Assembly (NCBI RefSeq): GCF_938029845.1
Contig: NZ_CALHGG010000169.1
Span: 1 to 6,083, forward strand
Source of the DNA: an uncultured Capnocytophaga sp.
GTDB taxonomy: Bacteria > Bacteroidota > Bacteroidia > Flavobacteriales > Flavobacteriaceae
DNA length: 6,083 bases
Direction: 5' to 3'
The translations under genes were made by a program, and so were the position numbers. This document shows, piece after piece, positions 5,915 to 6,083 of this stretch (positions within the stretch are counted from its first letter, which is position 1; each line of letters starts with the position of its first letter). The notes under the pieces are model-generated. The model was not told where the DNA came from and did no database searches. It worked only from the letters and a program-made list of their open reading frames with translations.

Positions 5915-5949
5915 AACACAGTGCAATGGGGGTGTAGATACATCTCTAA

Positions 5950-6083
5950 CACACCTACCAACAACAAAAGCTCACCACCAACGAAGCAGGAGAGACGTAT
6001 TTAGAAAAATACCCGCTACCCACTGTAAGGTATAACGCTTTCAAAGCCCCAGAGCAGATATACGTAAAGGATAAAGAGCGAAT
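5950..6083 (+). pseudogene. Rhs core fragment, start of module 5 (runs off the window)
   Basis: A frame opens after TAA 5947-5949 and stays open to the window end, reading YQQQKLTTNEAGETYLEKY, then PTVRYNAFKAPEQIYVKDKER. This is Rhs-repeat sequence (YNAF...I...KER). The last bases (GAGCGAAT) would continue naturally into the ISYEYNAFGER that begins module 4 at 3487. Module 5 therefore starts further upstream in the core than module 4 does. There is no start codon and the sequence is GC-richer than the immunity genes before it. It is most likely another displaced core/tip cassette; a full rhs gene cannot start here because the N-terminal core is absent. Confidence 0.75.

Noticed and set aside
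5925..5960. Imperfect inverted repeat (GGTGT...ACACC) as a terminator between modules 4 and 5
   Set aside because: The stem is only five pairs with an internal bulge and has no following T run, so it does not support a terminator call.

Overview
The window reads as a tightly packed, single-strand array of displaced ('orphan') Rhs-type polymorphic toxin C-termini and their immunity genes. The likely host is a low-GC member of the Bacteroidota. The evidence is AT-rich tips, weak or absent Shine-Dalgarno sequences, genes joined by 1-nt gaps or ATGA overlaps, and a Bacteroidota-style Rhs core. A Capnocytophaga-like flavobacterium is my guess from the look of the core; no sequence search was possible. 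All convincing genes are on the + strand and no gap between them exceeds about 40 bases.

Five modules follow one another. Module 1 (99-951) is a PD-(D/E)xK nuclease-like toxin tip followed by a DUF4304-like immunity gene. Module 2 (939-2398) is a toxin tail broken by an in-frame TGA, followed by a 222-residue immunity candidate. Module 3 (2585-3491) is a second toxin tail with an in-frame TGA near its 5' end, followed by a multi-pass membrane protein. Module 4 (3484-5914) holds the last part of the Rhs core, the PxxxxDPxG cleavage motif, a Gly/Ala-rich hydrophobic stretch and a possible HYD1-type ADP-ribosyltransferase tip. Two tandem genes that look like diverged copies of each other follow it. 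Module 5 (5950 to the window end) starts with another Rhs core fragment and runs off the window.

The toxin reading frames lack a proper 5' end: each is open upstream into a module junction with no start codon there, and two also carry a stop. The putative immunity genes are all intact. This is the pattern expected of old Rhs tips pushed downstream when a new tip recombines onto the full-length rhs gene, which would lie upstream of the window. Retained immunity would still protect against siblings that deploy the older toxins, and the silent tips could be recombined back onto the core.

The least explained element is a short protein-coding repeat at 1-98 and 2487-2584, about 87 percent identical. 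Its differences are mostly synonymous in one forward frame and both copies stop at the same codon. Each copy ends exactly where a toxin module without Rhs core begins, so it may be a small conserved gene or an alternative recombination handle.
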